NCBI GenBank assembly: GCA_023390695.1
Contig: JAEWCJ010000470.1
Span: forward strand, 1 to 15,594
From: Pseudomonadota bacterium
Lineage (GTDB): Bacteria > Pseudomonadota > Alphaproteobacteria > Rhizobiales > Xanthobacteraceae
Reading direction: 5' to 3'
DNA: 15,594 bases
The notes beneath the pieces are model-generated. The model had not been told where the DNA came from. It did not search any database and saw only the letters and a list, made by a program, of their open reading frames with translations. Positions 15,222 to 15,594 of the stretch are shown here, piece after piece. Position 1 is the stretch's first letter. Each line of letters starts with the position of its first letter. Both the position numbers and the translations under genes were made by a program.

Positions 15222-15594
15222 ATGAAACTCGACAGACGCGATCTGCTGAAAGCTGGCGTGACCATGTGTGCAGCAGCGGCGCTGCCGCGCATGGCGCTCG
15301 CCCAGGTGCCCTTCGCACCCAAACCGAGCGGGTGGCGCACATTCGAGATTGTCACCAAGGTCGACATCGCAAAGCCGCAAGGCAAAGTGCAGGTCTGGCT
15401 GCCGGTTCCGTCCGTGAATGAAGGCGACTGGTTCAAGTCCGGCGAAAGCAGGTGGACGACAAACGCAAAAGTCGTCTCGCTGAAGCAGGATCCCAAATAT
15501 CGGGCCGCCTTCGTACATGCAGAATGGGATGCAAACGAGAAAGCGCCGACGCTTGAAGTGACCAGCCGCTTTTCCGCGCAGGACCGCGCAATCG
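15222..15594 (+). CDS. Tat-exported protein, probably transglutaminase-like, N-terminal part (cut by window edge)
   Basis: ATG 15222, preceded by GGGAGG eight bases upstream, opens a frame that stays open to the window end (124 codons). The N terminus MKLDRRDLLKAGVTMCAAAALPRMALAQ is a twin-arginine signal peptide with an AxA-type cleavage site near residue 27. The following beta-rich region, GWRTFEIVTKVDIAKPQGKVQVWLPVPSVNEGDW, resembles the N-terminal domain of bacterial transglutaminase-like proteins. The catalytic Cys-His-Asp region would lie beyond the edge, so the family call is tentative. It follows the TlpA-like gene by 16 bases, so both products are probably periplasmic partners. The substrate is unknown. 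Confidence 0.7.
   Translation, partial: MKLDRRDLLKAGVTMCAAAALPRMALAQVPFAPKPSGWRTFEIVTKVDIAKPQGKVQVWLPVPSVNEGDWFKSGESRWTTNAKVVSLKQDPKYRAAFVHAEWDANEKAPTLEVTSRFSAQDRAI

Noticed and set aside
1..15594. CRISPR arrays, insertion sequences, attachment sites or prophage remnants, including integration at the tRNA-Sec gene
   Set aside because: No direct repeat array, transposase, integrase or duplicated tRNA end was seen, and gene content is coherent throughout.

Overview
The window looks like chromosomal DNA of a GC-rich alphaproteobacterium, probably in the order Hyphomicrobiales. That placement is an inference from base composition, codon use and gene repertoire, not from a marker gene. Nearly everything concerns formate oxidation, and nearly everything is on the minus strand, so the biological order runs from high to low coordinates.

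Reading down the minus strand from 14257, a compact operon-like series of genes starts with a membrane formate dehydrogenase of the FdnGHI/FdoGHI type. It comprises a Tat-exported molybdenum selenoprotein (fdnG, UGA-encoded Sec200), a four-cluster ferredoxin subunit (fdxH) and a cytochrome b subunit (fdnI). Then come fdhE (enzyme maturation), selA (selenocysteine synthase), a Sel1-repeat protein, selB (Sec-specific elongation factor) and selC (tRNA-Sec, anticodon UCA). The operon therefore carries the enzyme together with most of the machinery that inserts its selenocysteine; selD was not seen.

The same series continues without a break into five small genes: two proteins I do not recognise (154 and about 141 aa), a lipoate-protein ligase, a DsrE-fold protein and a GcvH-like lipoyl carrier protein. 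Most junctions in the series are 4-base ATGA overlaps. The carrier/ligase/DsrE trio resembles the lipoate-binding-protein set known from sulfur-oxidising sHdr clusters, but no Hdr genes are present here. Its attachment to a selenium/formate operon is the most novel-looking feature.

The selC gene lies wholly inside the selB reading frame. Its 96 bases are exactly 32 in-phase codons, and the selB stop overlaps the next start codon. Maturation of tRNA-Sec should therefore cut the selB message before its stop.

Below the operon are a LysR-type regulator gene (start near 1341) and the 5' part of fdsG, the NuoE-like subunit of a soluble NAD-dependent formate dehydrogenase, cut by the left edge. Two T-N11-A inverted repeats precede fdsG. 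A different motif, CCATAG-N7-CTATGG, occurs both in front of the LysR gene and in the fdnG upstream region, suggesting common control of the regulator and the membrane enzyme. On the right, divergent from fdnG, are a TlpA-like membrane-anchored thioredoxin and the start of a Tat-exported, probably transglutaminase-like protein, cut by the right edge.

No intergenic stretch exceeds 300 bases. No CRISPR array, insertion sequence, rRNA or other tRNA was seen.
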